DNA from: Termitomyces sp. T153
Lineage: Eukaryota; Basidiomycota; Agaricomycetes; Agaricales; Lyophyllaceae
NCBI GenBank assembly: GCA_018296165.2
Contig: JACKQL020000031.1
Coordinates: forward strand, 576,140 to 640,139
Direction of reading: 5' to 3'
DNA length: 64,000 nucleotides
Part shown: in pieces, positions 54,848-64,000 of the stretch
Layout of the letters: every line of letters begins with the position of its first letter
Numbering within the stretch: the stretch's first letter is position 1
Translations under genes and position numbers: made by a program
The notes under the pieces: generated by a model
The model's input: only the letters and a program-made list of their open reading frames with translations
Told to the model about the DNA's origin: nothing
The model's database searches: none

Positions 54848-57800
54848 GTGACTAGACAAGCAGCGCGTCAACGAAGAGCCACAGCACCACTGCCAGGTGC
54901 CCTCCCGACCACTCCTCCACCTACGAGCTCTCCCTGGAGCGACTTCAGGACGCCTAGAGAGGATCAGTCACCCACATCCAGCGAGGCCGAGACATCAGCC
55001 GTACTTATCTGGTCATCACAGTCCTACTCCCCTGAGTCGTCCAACAGCCCAGAGTCATCATCGTCCGAGGACGAACTCATTACCTCCCATCAGCACAATC
55101 CTGAAAGGAGATCAACCAGCGCCTATCGCCAATCGACAGTCTCCGCTAATCAAAAGATCATGTCAGCTACCCTTGCATTTAACCCTGAAGCTGAAGACAA
55201 GCGCCCCTTAGCAGAAGTGAGGATTATGAAGCTCAAGGAGTGTCCCATGCTCACTGAGGGCCGCATGGACGACTACCTTTTCCAGCAGTGGTCCATCGCC
55301 TGCCGGAGGTACCAAAAACACTCCGGAAAGAAACCAGCGGAGATCGTCGCCTATGTCGCGGACAGAATGCTGGAGCCGCGTTTTGTCGCCTGGTATCACA
55401 CAAATCAATTGAGGATTGACGCGATGAATCTCGACGAGTACCTCGAGGAATTCCAGAAATTCGCGCTGCCGCGCAACTGGCAGACCAAGGTCAGAGATAC
55501 TATCCTTGGCTCATATCAGGAGGGCGCATCATTTGCAGACTGGGTCGTAGTAGTGCAAAATCTAAACGCTTGACTTAAAAACACAAACTCGGAACACACC
55601 TTAACCAACCAGTCTCTCAAAGCACACTTCGAGTCGCACATGCGCCCTGATCTGCGCCGAAAGGTAGACGCAAAGAGGTTCCACTTCCCGGAGTTAGCGG
55701 ACTGGGTTGCTGAGGTCACAGAATTAGACGAAGAACTGGTGGAGGACAGAGCACAGACGCAAGCCATGATCGACGCCAGCAACGCGGAGAAGGGCAAACG
55801 CAAGCCCCTAGCGGAGAGGATCTCTGAACCCCGCGCATTGAGCGCCTCTCCCACAACCTCAGGAACTAACACCCCTCACCTCAAACTCGCGAAACTCACA
55901 GACGACAAGAAATGACTGCTTGCGGAACATCAAGGATGCACCAGGTGCCGCACGTTCTACTGCAATCATGCCGGGAAACCAGACGCGTGTCCCATGAAGA
56001 CAACAAACACCTGGCCCGATCTGAAAACCACCAAAACGCTCACGCCGGCAATGGCCCTCGCAGTGAAACCAAAACAGGTTGCCGGTTTGGCATACCTCGA
56101 ACCCGACAAAGACACGGTAATGAGAGACGAGGATACAGACGAATCATACACGTACGCACCTACATCTTCATCTGACATAGAAGCCCCTCTATCAGCGCCT
56201 CACATGACCGCTATGTTGGAAGTAACGGGGCCCGCGATTTCCTCTTTTCCTCTCTCAGTTAGAGCGATCCTGGATAATGGATGCCCCTCCACAGTGATTA
56301 GCGACGAGCTTGTCTCAAAACTCGGATTACGCCGTTTCCCGCTCGCCAAAAGTGAGGACAACCTAACGTCGCTCACAGACTCACCCTTAATCTGTACCGA
56401 ATACATCCGACTGGAGGCGACAGTAGGGAAAGGAGCCTGGAGGTCCAAAGTGTTCAGGGCCAAGGTGAACGTTGGATTACCTGTACCACTCTTGCTAGGA
56501 ATTCCATTTCTGTTGGCCGAACACCTAGTTCTCGACATTGAGGCTAATACCGCTACAGACAAGAGAACGGGATTCGATATAGTACATCCTCGTCGTTCCC
56601 CAAATCCTGCACCTACACCATCGGCTCACACACCACCATCTAACCCCCCTAAGAAGCGTGGCGCAGAACAGTGAGAACGCGCTAAGTCAATACATCGAGA
56701 GGACCACGCATCGCCCAGCCAGGTAATGGCATGGGTCCAAGAACGCATTGAGGTGCTGTCCCTCGAAGAAACATTAGAAAAGAAAGACGCCGAGGCGAAG
56801 AAGACGTACACCGATTGTTTTCCCTCCAAATTGCCACGGACGACGGACAACGTGCCGAACCACATCTTCCACCGAATTCGATTGAAGGACCCTTCAAAGG
56901 TCGTGAACGCGCAGGGGTACTCAGCACCCAAGAAATTCCACGAACCTTGGAAGAGGCTACTCGAAGAACACTTGGCAGCAGGACGGCTGCGCCCATCCTC
57001 CTCGGAATTTGCATCGCCCGCATTCTGCATCCCCAAACACCGCGACGGGGTGCCCGATTTCACCGTTCCGCCGCGATGGGTAAATGACTATTGGGAACTA
57101 AACCAGAATACAATCAGAGATAGTTTTCCACTGCCACGGGTGGATGACATCTTAGCGGACTGTGGAAAAGGGAAGATTTTGGGGAAGATCGACATGACCA
57201 ACGCGTTCTTCCAAACGCACATCCACCCCGACGACATCCACCTGACCGCAATCCGGACCCCCTGGGGACTCTATGAATGGGTTGTCATGCCCATGGGGGG
57301 CTGTAACGCGCTGTCGACGCACCAGCGGCGAATGACCGACGCTCTGCGAGGCCTGATTGGCGTCGTGTGCCACGTATACCTAGACAATATTATAATCTGG
57401 TCAGACATGATCGAAGAGCACAAAGAGAACTTACGACTGGTGATGGAGGCACTTCGTGGTGCAAGCCTGTTCTGCAACTTACAGAAGTCCACACTATTCG
57501 CGAGGGAGCTCCAGTTCCTGGGCCACATCATTTCCAAGGAGGGAATTCAACCCGATCTGAGGAAGGTCGATAAAGTGGCCGAGTGGCCTGTTCCCACTAC
57601 CGCCACCAACATTCGAGGCTTCCTAGGCCTCACCCAATACCTATCACCCTTCATCCCCGCGTTAGCCGAGCACACGAGCGTCTTGAGTCCCCTAACCGCG
57701 AAGGAATACGACAAAAATTTCCCTGCATGGACGGAAGACCATCAAAGGGCCTTCGACGCCATCCGACACATGGTCACCGACCTGGAAACGTTAACCGTCA

Positions 57801-59780
57801 TTGACTACGAGGACACCACAAAGAAGATATTCGTGACCACGGACGCGAGCGACCGCAGGACTGGAGCAATACTGAGTTTTGGCAAAACATGGGAGTCAGC
57901 ATGACCAGTGGCGTACGATTCCTATCAGTTAAATGCGGCGCAGCGGAATTACCCCACGCACGAACGAGAACTTTTGGCCATCGTCAAGGCATTAGAAAAA
58001 TGGCGCACGAGCCTCCTAGGAGTGAAGTTCGAGGTGTACACAGACCACCGAACACTGGAATACTTCCAGTCTCAAAAGCAGATGTCACAGCATCAGTCGA
58101 GGTGGGCAATGTTCTTAGCCGATTTTGATTTCGAGATCGTCTACATCCGAGGCAAGGACAACTCGGCTGCCGACGCACTGTCCAGAATGCCGGTCGCTAC
58201 CCCAGATGCGGGACTGGCCGCCTGCACACTTGCATATACGCGATCCCCACCAAAGCGGACGACGCTCGCTGCGGGCGCACTGCACATCGAAACAGAAGGG
58301 ACTCTCTTGAAGGAGATAATAGCGGGTTACGGCGAGGACCCCTTCGCCCAACAGGTGCGGGAAGGAATCACAAAAGGGAGCATCGTAGGAGCAACAGCGG
58401 AAGATGGGCTGATTTACCTCGGACACCGCCTGCTCGTTCCCAACAGCACTCACATTCGCAAACTGTTGTACAACCTCGCCCACGACACCCTCGGGCACTA
58501 CGGATTTGAAAAGAGCTATGCCGCGCTCCGAGACTCATATTACTGGCCGCACATGCGCCGGGATTTGGAGCACGCGTATATTCCATCCTGTGGACCGTGT
58601 CAGAGAAATAAGGATCGCACCACCAAGCCAGTAGGACCACTACACCCCCTGCCAGTGCCGGACAACCATTTGTCGGTCATGGGCATTGATTTTATCGGAC
58701 CGCTACCTGAAGAAGACGGCAAGGACACCATCATGACGATGACGGATCTTCTAGGGGCGGAGGTATGCTTAGCCGGGACACACTCCAAGGACACGGCGGC
58801 ACAGATCGCGCTCGTACTTTTTAACGAATGGTACTGCGAGAACGGGCTCATGACCCAGATAGTCTCCGACCAAGACCACCTGTTCGTGTCCGACGTGTGG
58901 AAGGAATTACACAAGTTAACCGGCGTCAAGCTCAAGATGTCGACCTCTTACCATCCCGAGACCGACGGCGGCAGCGAACGTTTGAACAAGACAGTGGTCC
59001 AAGCCATCCGATACTTAGTGGATCGCAACCAGAAAGGGTGGTTAGCAACTCTACCCCGAGTCCGGTTTGCAATAATGAATACCGTCAACTCATCGACGGG
59101 ATTCTCTCCATTCCAGCTGAAAACCGGGCGCTCACCAAGGGTCATCCCCCCTCTCGCTTCCTTACCGATCAGAGCGTCGAAGGAAAAGAGGACAGCACAT
59201 GAATTAATTGAGAAACTACAGACAGACATGAAAGAGGCACAAGATAATCTCCTCGCCGCCAAGGTCCGACAGGCATACCACACAAACGCTGGGCGCGCGG
59301 ATGAGGAGGCCTACGAAGTGGGCGACCTCGTCATGTTGGCCATGAAGCATCGCCGACAAGTTTACATGCGGAAGGGCCACAAACGTGTGGCAAAGTTCAT
59401 GCCAAGGCATGATGGGCCGTACGAGATAGTCACAGCCTTCCCGGAGAAGTCAGAATATACCCTCCGGCTACCCAACGACAAACAACACACCTTCCCCCGG
59501 CTTCCATGCGAGTCTCCTCAAGCGTCACATCGCCAACGACCCCTCCATGTTCCCAGACAGGGAATACACCCGACCGGGACCGGTGGTCACGGAGGACGGG
59601 GCCACTGACCACCATGTCATTGACGAAATAATTGATGAACGTAGACGAGGTCGAGGTTGACAATACTTGGTACGTTGGGTGGGTTTCCCACCAGACCACG
59701 ACGAATGGTTGCCGTACTCCGAAGTGAAGGACTGCGCGGCTCTCGACGATTGGGAGAGGAAGAATGGAGTGAGCGGCTGA
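54848..59780 (+). pseudogene. Gypsy 3 Gag-Pol polyprotein, interrupted by TGA codons
   Basis: One frame runs 54848-59608 (1587 codons) with internal TGA only at 55571, 55913, 56672 and 57902; it begins at GTG, with no in-frame ATG until about 55160. Order: Gag; zinc knuckle CTRCRTFYCNHAGKPDAC (55937-55990); protease ILDNGCPST (about 56267); reverse transcriptase with GKIDMTNAFFQ and YLDNIIIWSD (57377-57406), the second catalytic Asp replaced by Asn (codon 847); RNase H (TTDAS, HERELLAI, YTDHRTLEY); integrase zinc domain and core with Asp in MGIDFIG, Asp in IVSDQD, Glu in GSERLNK. A one-base excess in the C run 59494-59498 shifts the frame. The chromodomain (YLVRWVGFPPDHDEWLPY, about 59665-59720) follows, with another TGA at 59658, and the real end at 59778-59780. 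Each TGA could derive from CGA arginine. Confidence 0.92.
59665..59775 (+). other. C-terminal chromodomain of gypsy 3
   Basis: QYLVRWVGFPPDHDEWLPYSEVKDCAALDDWERK has the conserved Tyr-Leu-Val-x-Trp and Trp of chromodomains. In chromoviruses this tail binds methylated histone H3 and steers integration into heterochromatin, which suits the nested repeat surroundings. It is read in the +1-shifted frame relative to most of pol. Confidence 0.85.
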
Positions 59781-59800
59781 CATGGCCGCAAGTTTTCAGA

Positions 59801-59811
59801 GGGGGGAGGGG
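59801..59811 (+). other. Gypsy 3 polypurine tract
   Basis: GGGGGGAGGGG directly before the 3' LTR start TG at 59812. Confidence 0.85.
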
Positions 59812-60072
59812 TGTAAGCTTGCCGGTGGCAACTTACGACGAATTGGATGGAAATCTCAGTTTGACGTCATACTTAGCGGCACACTGCGACACACTCACGT
59901 GAGCGCTGCCTCAAAAGTTTTATTTATCACTTTTGTTGCTCATCTTACTCACGAGCAAACGAAGGTGAAGTTTATCTTAATACTTAATTTTGGATCTTAC
60001 TCACGAGCAAACGAAGTTGATTTTGTCTTGTCTGATTGAGATCTTAGTGAGGCTGAAACCGACAGCCTTTCA
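59812..60072 (+). mobile_element. 3' LTR of gypsy 3
   Basis: 261 bp, TGTAAGCTTGCC...CCTTTCA. Two CpG sites intact in the 5' LTR read TpG here. Followed by ATATC. Confidence 0.93.
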
Positions 60073-60077
60073 ATATC
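60073..60077. repeat. Target site duplication of gypsy 3 (right)
   Basis: ATATC, identical to 54506-54510. Confidence 0.92.
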
Positions 60078-60135
60078 CCATGCTTACATTGATGTTTTAG
60101 GCTTACAGTTTCCAGCCATACTTTGGGTGTATCCT

Positions 60136-61217
60136 GTTATGACCCACTCCCAGACCTCTGGACCTCTTTTGAAGCCACTCTTCATCCCTGAAGTCCCCCA
60201 ACACCCCTTCAACTCACCCCAATCTTTGCTCACTTATGGCACCCACTCCAGCTAACTCCAACACTTCCCCAGCAAACTCCAACAACCTCCTGGCAAACTC
60301 TGTCATGTTCTCTGTGGGCCCTGTCATTCCCCCTTCTCCTCTCAAGCCCCTGGGCCCCTCCAACATCTCTCCTGACCTAAATACACATTGCTAACTTGTC
60401 TCCTTAACTTACCTGACTACTTCAGAAATTCCCAACAGCTATAGAGCAGACTATGTTCTCATCAGTTCCCATCAGAATATCACCACAGCCTGCCATCTAA
60501 TCAGAACTAACACCCATCAACCCCATGCAGCTCTGACAAGCCCTGCCATTGCATCTTCAATCCCTGGAGGAGGTCCAATAGTTAGTATATAAGTTATAGA
60601 GTAGCATTCATTATGCTAGTCTTAATATTGCTTATCCATAGTTACTTGTTTCTTGTTATATTTGTCTCTGTTACATTTCTATTCTTGTCTCTGTCTCTAT
60701 TTCTATCTATGTCTCATTACCATCTCATATTCTCTCTTAATTTATTTCATTCTTGTCTTTGTCTTGTCTTGGCTCTGTCTTATCTTGTCTTGCTTCTATT
60801 TCCTTTATTGTTGCCTAAGTCCCTTTCAACTCTAACTCTATTACAAACTCCAATCATACTATTACAAACTCATACATACATAATTAACCCCAGACCTCAC
60901 CCTATACTCAGCCCTGAAACTCATCAATCTCTGGCCCTGCTCCCATTACTTATATAGCCTCTGCTTGCCCCACACCCTTTGTATTTGCCTCCAGACTTGT
61001 ACCTGAGTCTTTTTCAAACCCAACTCTTCTTTGCATCTTGTTTTAGACTCACACAGACCACCCTGGACTTGCTCAGACCAATCCTCTTAGCTTATCCTCA
61101 CAAGTATCTGAAGTCTAGACCTTTCTAGAATGCTAGGTTATAAGTGCAGGACATCACATCTGCTTAGTAAAGACTTGCCCAGTTAAGCTGAGCTCCTATG
61201 GTCAGCAGAACCTGACA
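60136..61217 (+). mobile_element. Solo E-family LTR
   Basis: 1082 bp from TGTTATGACCCACTCCC to GAACCTGACA, homologous to both LTRs of element E. TATA box TATATAA at 60586-60592. Flanks TATCC (60131-60135) and TATTC (61218-61222) agree at four of five bases, consistent with an old duplication. Orientation is inferred from element E. The hydrophobic open frame at 60613-60957 is a composition artefact. Confidence 0.8.
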
Positions 61218-61354
61218 TATTCAAGCACTTCTTATATTATCTTTCTGCCTGTCTTATGGTATAAGACAGGTGTATCAATGGGCCTGCAGGTTATGTCTAA
61301 AGATAATTCAAGTTTTTCAAAAAGTTTTTCAAGATTGTTATGTTATATAGTAAT
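61218..61354. other. Short unassigned spacer
   Basis: 137 bp, no gene. Contains the short repeat GTTTTTCAAAAAGTTTTTCAAGA. Confidence 0.4.
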
Positions 61355-61705
61355 TGTAAGAGTGACCTTGGGAGGCTGTGGCTCAATCACACAACTGGCA
61401 GAGGGAGATCCAAAGTTTATTCAGCATAGTATAATGTCTATAAGTAGGACTACACACTTAGCAAAGAGAGATCCAAAGAGATCAAGTCTAAAGATCTTCA
61501 ATGCCAGAGTTTGGAAAATCTACTCCAGTCACATGACCTTGCTATGTGGCTCCTGCACAAAACACATATGGCAACTGATCATGTGACCAATCACATGACC
61601 AAATATGTGCATACCTTGCCATGTGGGTTCTGCATAGGTTACACATGGCAACTGATCATGTGACCAATTGCATGACCAAACACATGCATTGGTAGTTCCC
61701 TGACA
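61355..61705 (-). mobile_element. 3' LTR of gypsy 2
   Basis: 351 bp, plus-strand ends TGTAAGAGTGACC and AGTTCCCTGACA. Carries GGCTCAATCACACAACTGGC and the repeated GAGAGATCCAAAG block of the family. Tandem-like repeats of CATGTGACCAATCACATGACC occur at about 61577-61685. Confidence 0.82.
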
Positions 61706-61739
61706 TCACCTCCTCTCTAGTGTGCAGTGTCTCAACACA

Positions 61740-64000
61740 CTGGATAGAAGAAGTTATGAATTGCTTAGTCAGCTGCTGAAAAGGGGTAGATGCCTTGAAT
61801 AGCTCTTAGAGCATTGGGATGTCTGCAGTAGAAATCCTAGACCAGGGCAGGTGAATGCACATTGGTCTGTGATTTTTAAGAGATGTTCTCAATGCCTTAT
61901 TCCTGCTACTTTACCTGGAGCTGCAGCTTCTCTTGGAATATCCTGCTATCCAAGATTTCCTCCACCTCATACTCCTCCTCATCATTGACCAGGACTGGTG
62001 GTGGGGGTGGCTTAGGGCAGTGGCCAGGAATTGGATCTTCTGGTGCTGAAGAAAGTTTGACAATATTAAAAACTGAGTGCAATTGGCATAGGCCTGCTGG
62101 GAGCTTAAGTTGGTATACTAAAGGCCCCACCTTCTCCACCATGAAGAGGTCAAGATGATGATGTGACAGTTTTTGAGATGGCCTCATTATTCTAATATCT
62201 AAGCTATTTAAGTATACATGGTCTCCTAGCTTGTAAACCAAAGCTAGTGTTCAGCAACAGTCATAGTAGCATGCCATGTCATCCTTGGCCTTTATCAACA
62301 CAGCCTTTGCCTTCTCCTGTGCCCTCCTCATCCTGTCTACAAACTCATTTATGAAGTCATTCTCAGAAGGGCATACAGAGGTTTGAATTCCATGTGGAGG
62401 TGCCTGCCAGTATTTAGAAAAAATGGAGTCATCTGCATGGAAGAGTGAATATGGTTGTTGTACTGGAATTCAGCATCTGATAGCAGATCATCCCAGTCAT
62501 TCTGCCTCTTGTTGCAAAAAATGCAGAGATACTATTCTAGTTCCTGATTAACATGCTCCATCTGCCTATCTGACTGAGGGTAATAGGTGGTAGTGGTATG
62601 GAGCTTCACTTTGAGCAGATGGTACAGTTCCTGAGTAAACTCTGCTACAAAGTGGGGGCCTTGGTTGGAGACATACTCATCAGACAGACTATAGAGCTTC
62701 CAGACATTCTTACAATATAGACTAACTACTCCCAAAGCAGAGCATGTTGTGTGGGTAGAGATGAAGTGGGCTTGTTTATCATAGAGGTCCACCACTACTA
62801 TCACTGCATCATATCCATGAGCATCTGGGAGTTCCACAATGAAATTTACAAATGCAACACTCTAGTGGGCAGCTAAAATAGGGAGTGGATAGAGCTGGCC
62901 CATGAGTGGCTAGCAGCAAGGCTTGATGCAGAGACAGAGATTACAAGTATCAGTGTAGGTGCCTACATATTAGAAGATCTGTAGCCACCAATAGTTCTGG
63001 AATACCAGCTCTAGTGTCTTCCATCTTCCAAGATGTCCAGCTACTCAAGAGTTGTGATGTTGTTCTACAATGTGCCAGCAAAGTTCTGAAATCTTAGGCA
63101 CATAAATGTGTCCTCTAAAAGTCAGAATCCCATCCTGAAGACCCCACTCATCTACATGCACTGACTTAGGTTATCCCACCTGAATAATGCATCTAGTTTG
63201 TCCATGCTCTGTCCAAGTTTGTGATGCAGTGAGAAGTCAAAGTTAGCCAGATACAGGGACCATCAAGCCTGGTGCCAATTGAGTTTCTTAGCAGAATGGA
63301 AGTATTCAAGATTCTTGTGGTCTGTCCAGACTTCAAACTTATATTATAAGCCCTCCAGAAAGTGCTGCCATTTTTCAAAGGACTAAATAATTGCTAGCAT
63401 CTCTTTGTCATAAATCTCATAGTTCCATTCCACTGCATTAAGGCTTTTGGGCCATCCTTCTTTAACTGCTGGAAGAGGACTGCTCCTGTAGCAAAGTCTG
63501 AGCTATCTGCTTTCACATGGAATGGAAAATCATCATCAGGGAACAGGAGGATTGGCTTTGAGGTCACTGCTTGCTTGAAGGCATTAAAGACAACTTGCTG
63601 TGGGAGCTTCCACTGCCATGCTGTATACTTAACTGTGAGGTCAAAGAGGGGGCATGCATGGTGGGAATAATCCTGTATGAACCTCTGGTAGAAATTGACA
63701 AAGCCAAGAAAGGCCTGCACTTCCTTCTTGTTTCTTAGCTCTGGCCACTCTGCTACTCCTGCCACTTTAATGGGGTCCATCTCTGCCATTCCATGCAAAA
63801 TGATCAAACCCAGGTACTCCACCTTAGTCTGCTCAAATTCACACTTCTCAGGCTTTAAATAGAGCTAGTGTTGGCAGAGGCATTCCAAGACAATGTGTGT
63901 GATCTGACAATGCTCTTCCAGAATTTTAGTATAGATGAAGATATTGTCCAGATATATACAGACAACACCTTCTGCAATCAGATCACAGAAAATGTCATAT
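61740..64000 (-). pseudogene. Gypsy 2 pol relic (reverse transcriptase to chromodomain)
   Basis: Minus strand, partial at 64000. Reverse transcriptase palm VCIYLDNIFIYTKILEE (about 63910-63965) has Asn (63943-63945) for the second catalytic Asp. Then EYLGLIILHGMAEMDPIKVAGVAEWP, AFLGFVNFYQRF and RNase H ADSSDFATGAVLF (63394-63822), VWTDHKNLEYF (about 63320), integrase core VVVDLYDKQAHFI, YVSNQGPHF with Asn (62664-62666) for Asp, and MEHVNQELE with the Glu (62532-62837). Integrase C-terminus VYLNSLDIRI, then FNIVKLSSAPEDP, and a chromodomain starting VEEILDSRIFQEKLQLQVK (61850-62000) broken by a stop. About five breaks are visible. Confidence 0.82.

Larger units (their letters stand above)
54511..60072 (+). 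mobile_element. Gypsy 3: young, CpG-rich, complete Ty3/gypsy chromovirus
   Basis: 5562 bp with perfect ATATC duplications. LTRs are 262 and 261 bp and differ at six bases plus one indel. The purine tract GGGGGGAGGGG (59801-59811) precedes the 3' LTR. The interior is rich in CpG, unlike all the DNA around it. One gag-pol reading frame covers nearly the whole interior. This is the most recent intact-structure insertion in the window. Confidence 0.95.
61355..64000 (-). mobile_element. Gypsy 2: chromovirus, 3' portion, runs off the window
   Basis: Minus-strand Ty3/gypsy element with 3' LTR at 61355-61705, adjacent purine tract (GAGAGGAGGTGA on the minus strand, 61706-61717), then chromodomain, integrase, RNase H and reverse transcriptase up to the window edge. 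Same family as gypsy 1 but better preserved. Confidence 0.85.

Noticed and set aside
54848..55573. Five separate small genes in the CpG-rich island
   Set aside because: They share one frame and are separated only by TGA codons within a single gypsy polyprotein.

Overview
The window is a heterochromatin-like block of fungal DNA made almost entirely of nested, decayed retrotransposons. I see no convincing host gene, rRNA gene or CRISPR array. The Ty3/gypsy gag, protease and integrase types resemble those of mushroom-forming Basidiomycota (Agaricomycetes). That placement is an inference from family knowledge, not a database result. DNA outside the youngest element is strikingly poor in CpG: positions 541-1080 contain no CpG at all, whereas 60 bases of the youngest element (57301-57360) contain nine. 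This is what CpG methylation followed by deamination would leave.

Layout. Positions 1-374 end in a tRNA-like SINE head. Positions 375-6487 hold two head-to-head Copia derivatives forming a palindrome with 2083-bp arms. Positions 6957-10245 are a decayed chromovirus (gypsy 1, minus). Positions 10246-15707 are a nearly full-length Copia element (minus). Positions 15708-37981 are a gypsy element (D) split by gypsy A (16597 to about 35178). Gypsy A is split by LTR element E (21539-29336, target duplication GATAT), which holds solo LTR F (27222-27658, duplication AGGCC).

Further right, 37982-40650 is an LTR carrying a Tc1/mariner transposon at a TA site. An accessory-gene relic (about 40850-42640) and an inverted A-type LTR follow. 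Gypsy B covers 43846 to about 52331. A small LTR-like pair surrounds a solo LTR with duplication CTGCC (52657-53225). Gypsy 3 (54511-60072) is young and CpG-rich, with a perfect ATATC duplication. A solo E-type LTR (60136-61217) and chromovirus gypsy 2 (61355 to the window end, minus) close the window.

How the parts relate. The elements form a decay series: gypsy 3 (one reading frame with four TGA codons, plus a fifth beyond a 1-bp shift), then the full-length Copia, then the palindromic Copia copies and the old gypsies. Catalytic Asp to Asn changes recur in reverse transcriptase and integrase, mostly at codons preceded by C, as expected for CpG deamination. Gypsy A and a second fragment carry an antisense, apparently spliced accessory gene between integrase and the 3' LTR, the least familiar coding unit here. 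The Copia palindrome could yield a long hairpin RNA matching the nearby fuller Copia copy if it were transcribed through.
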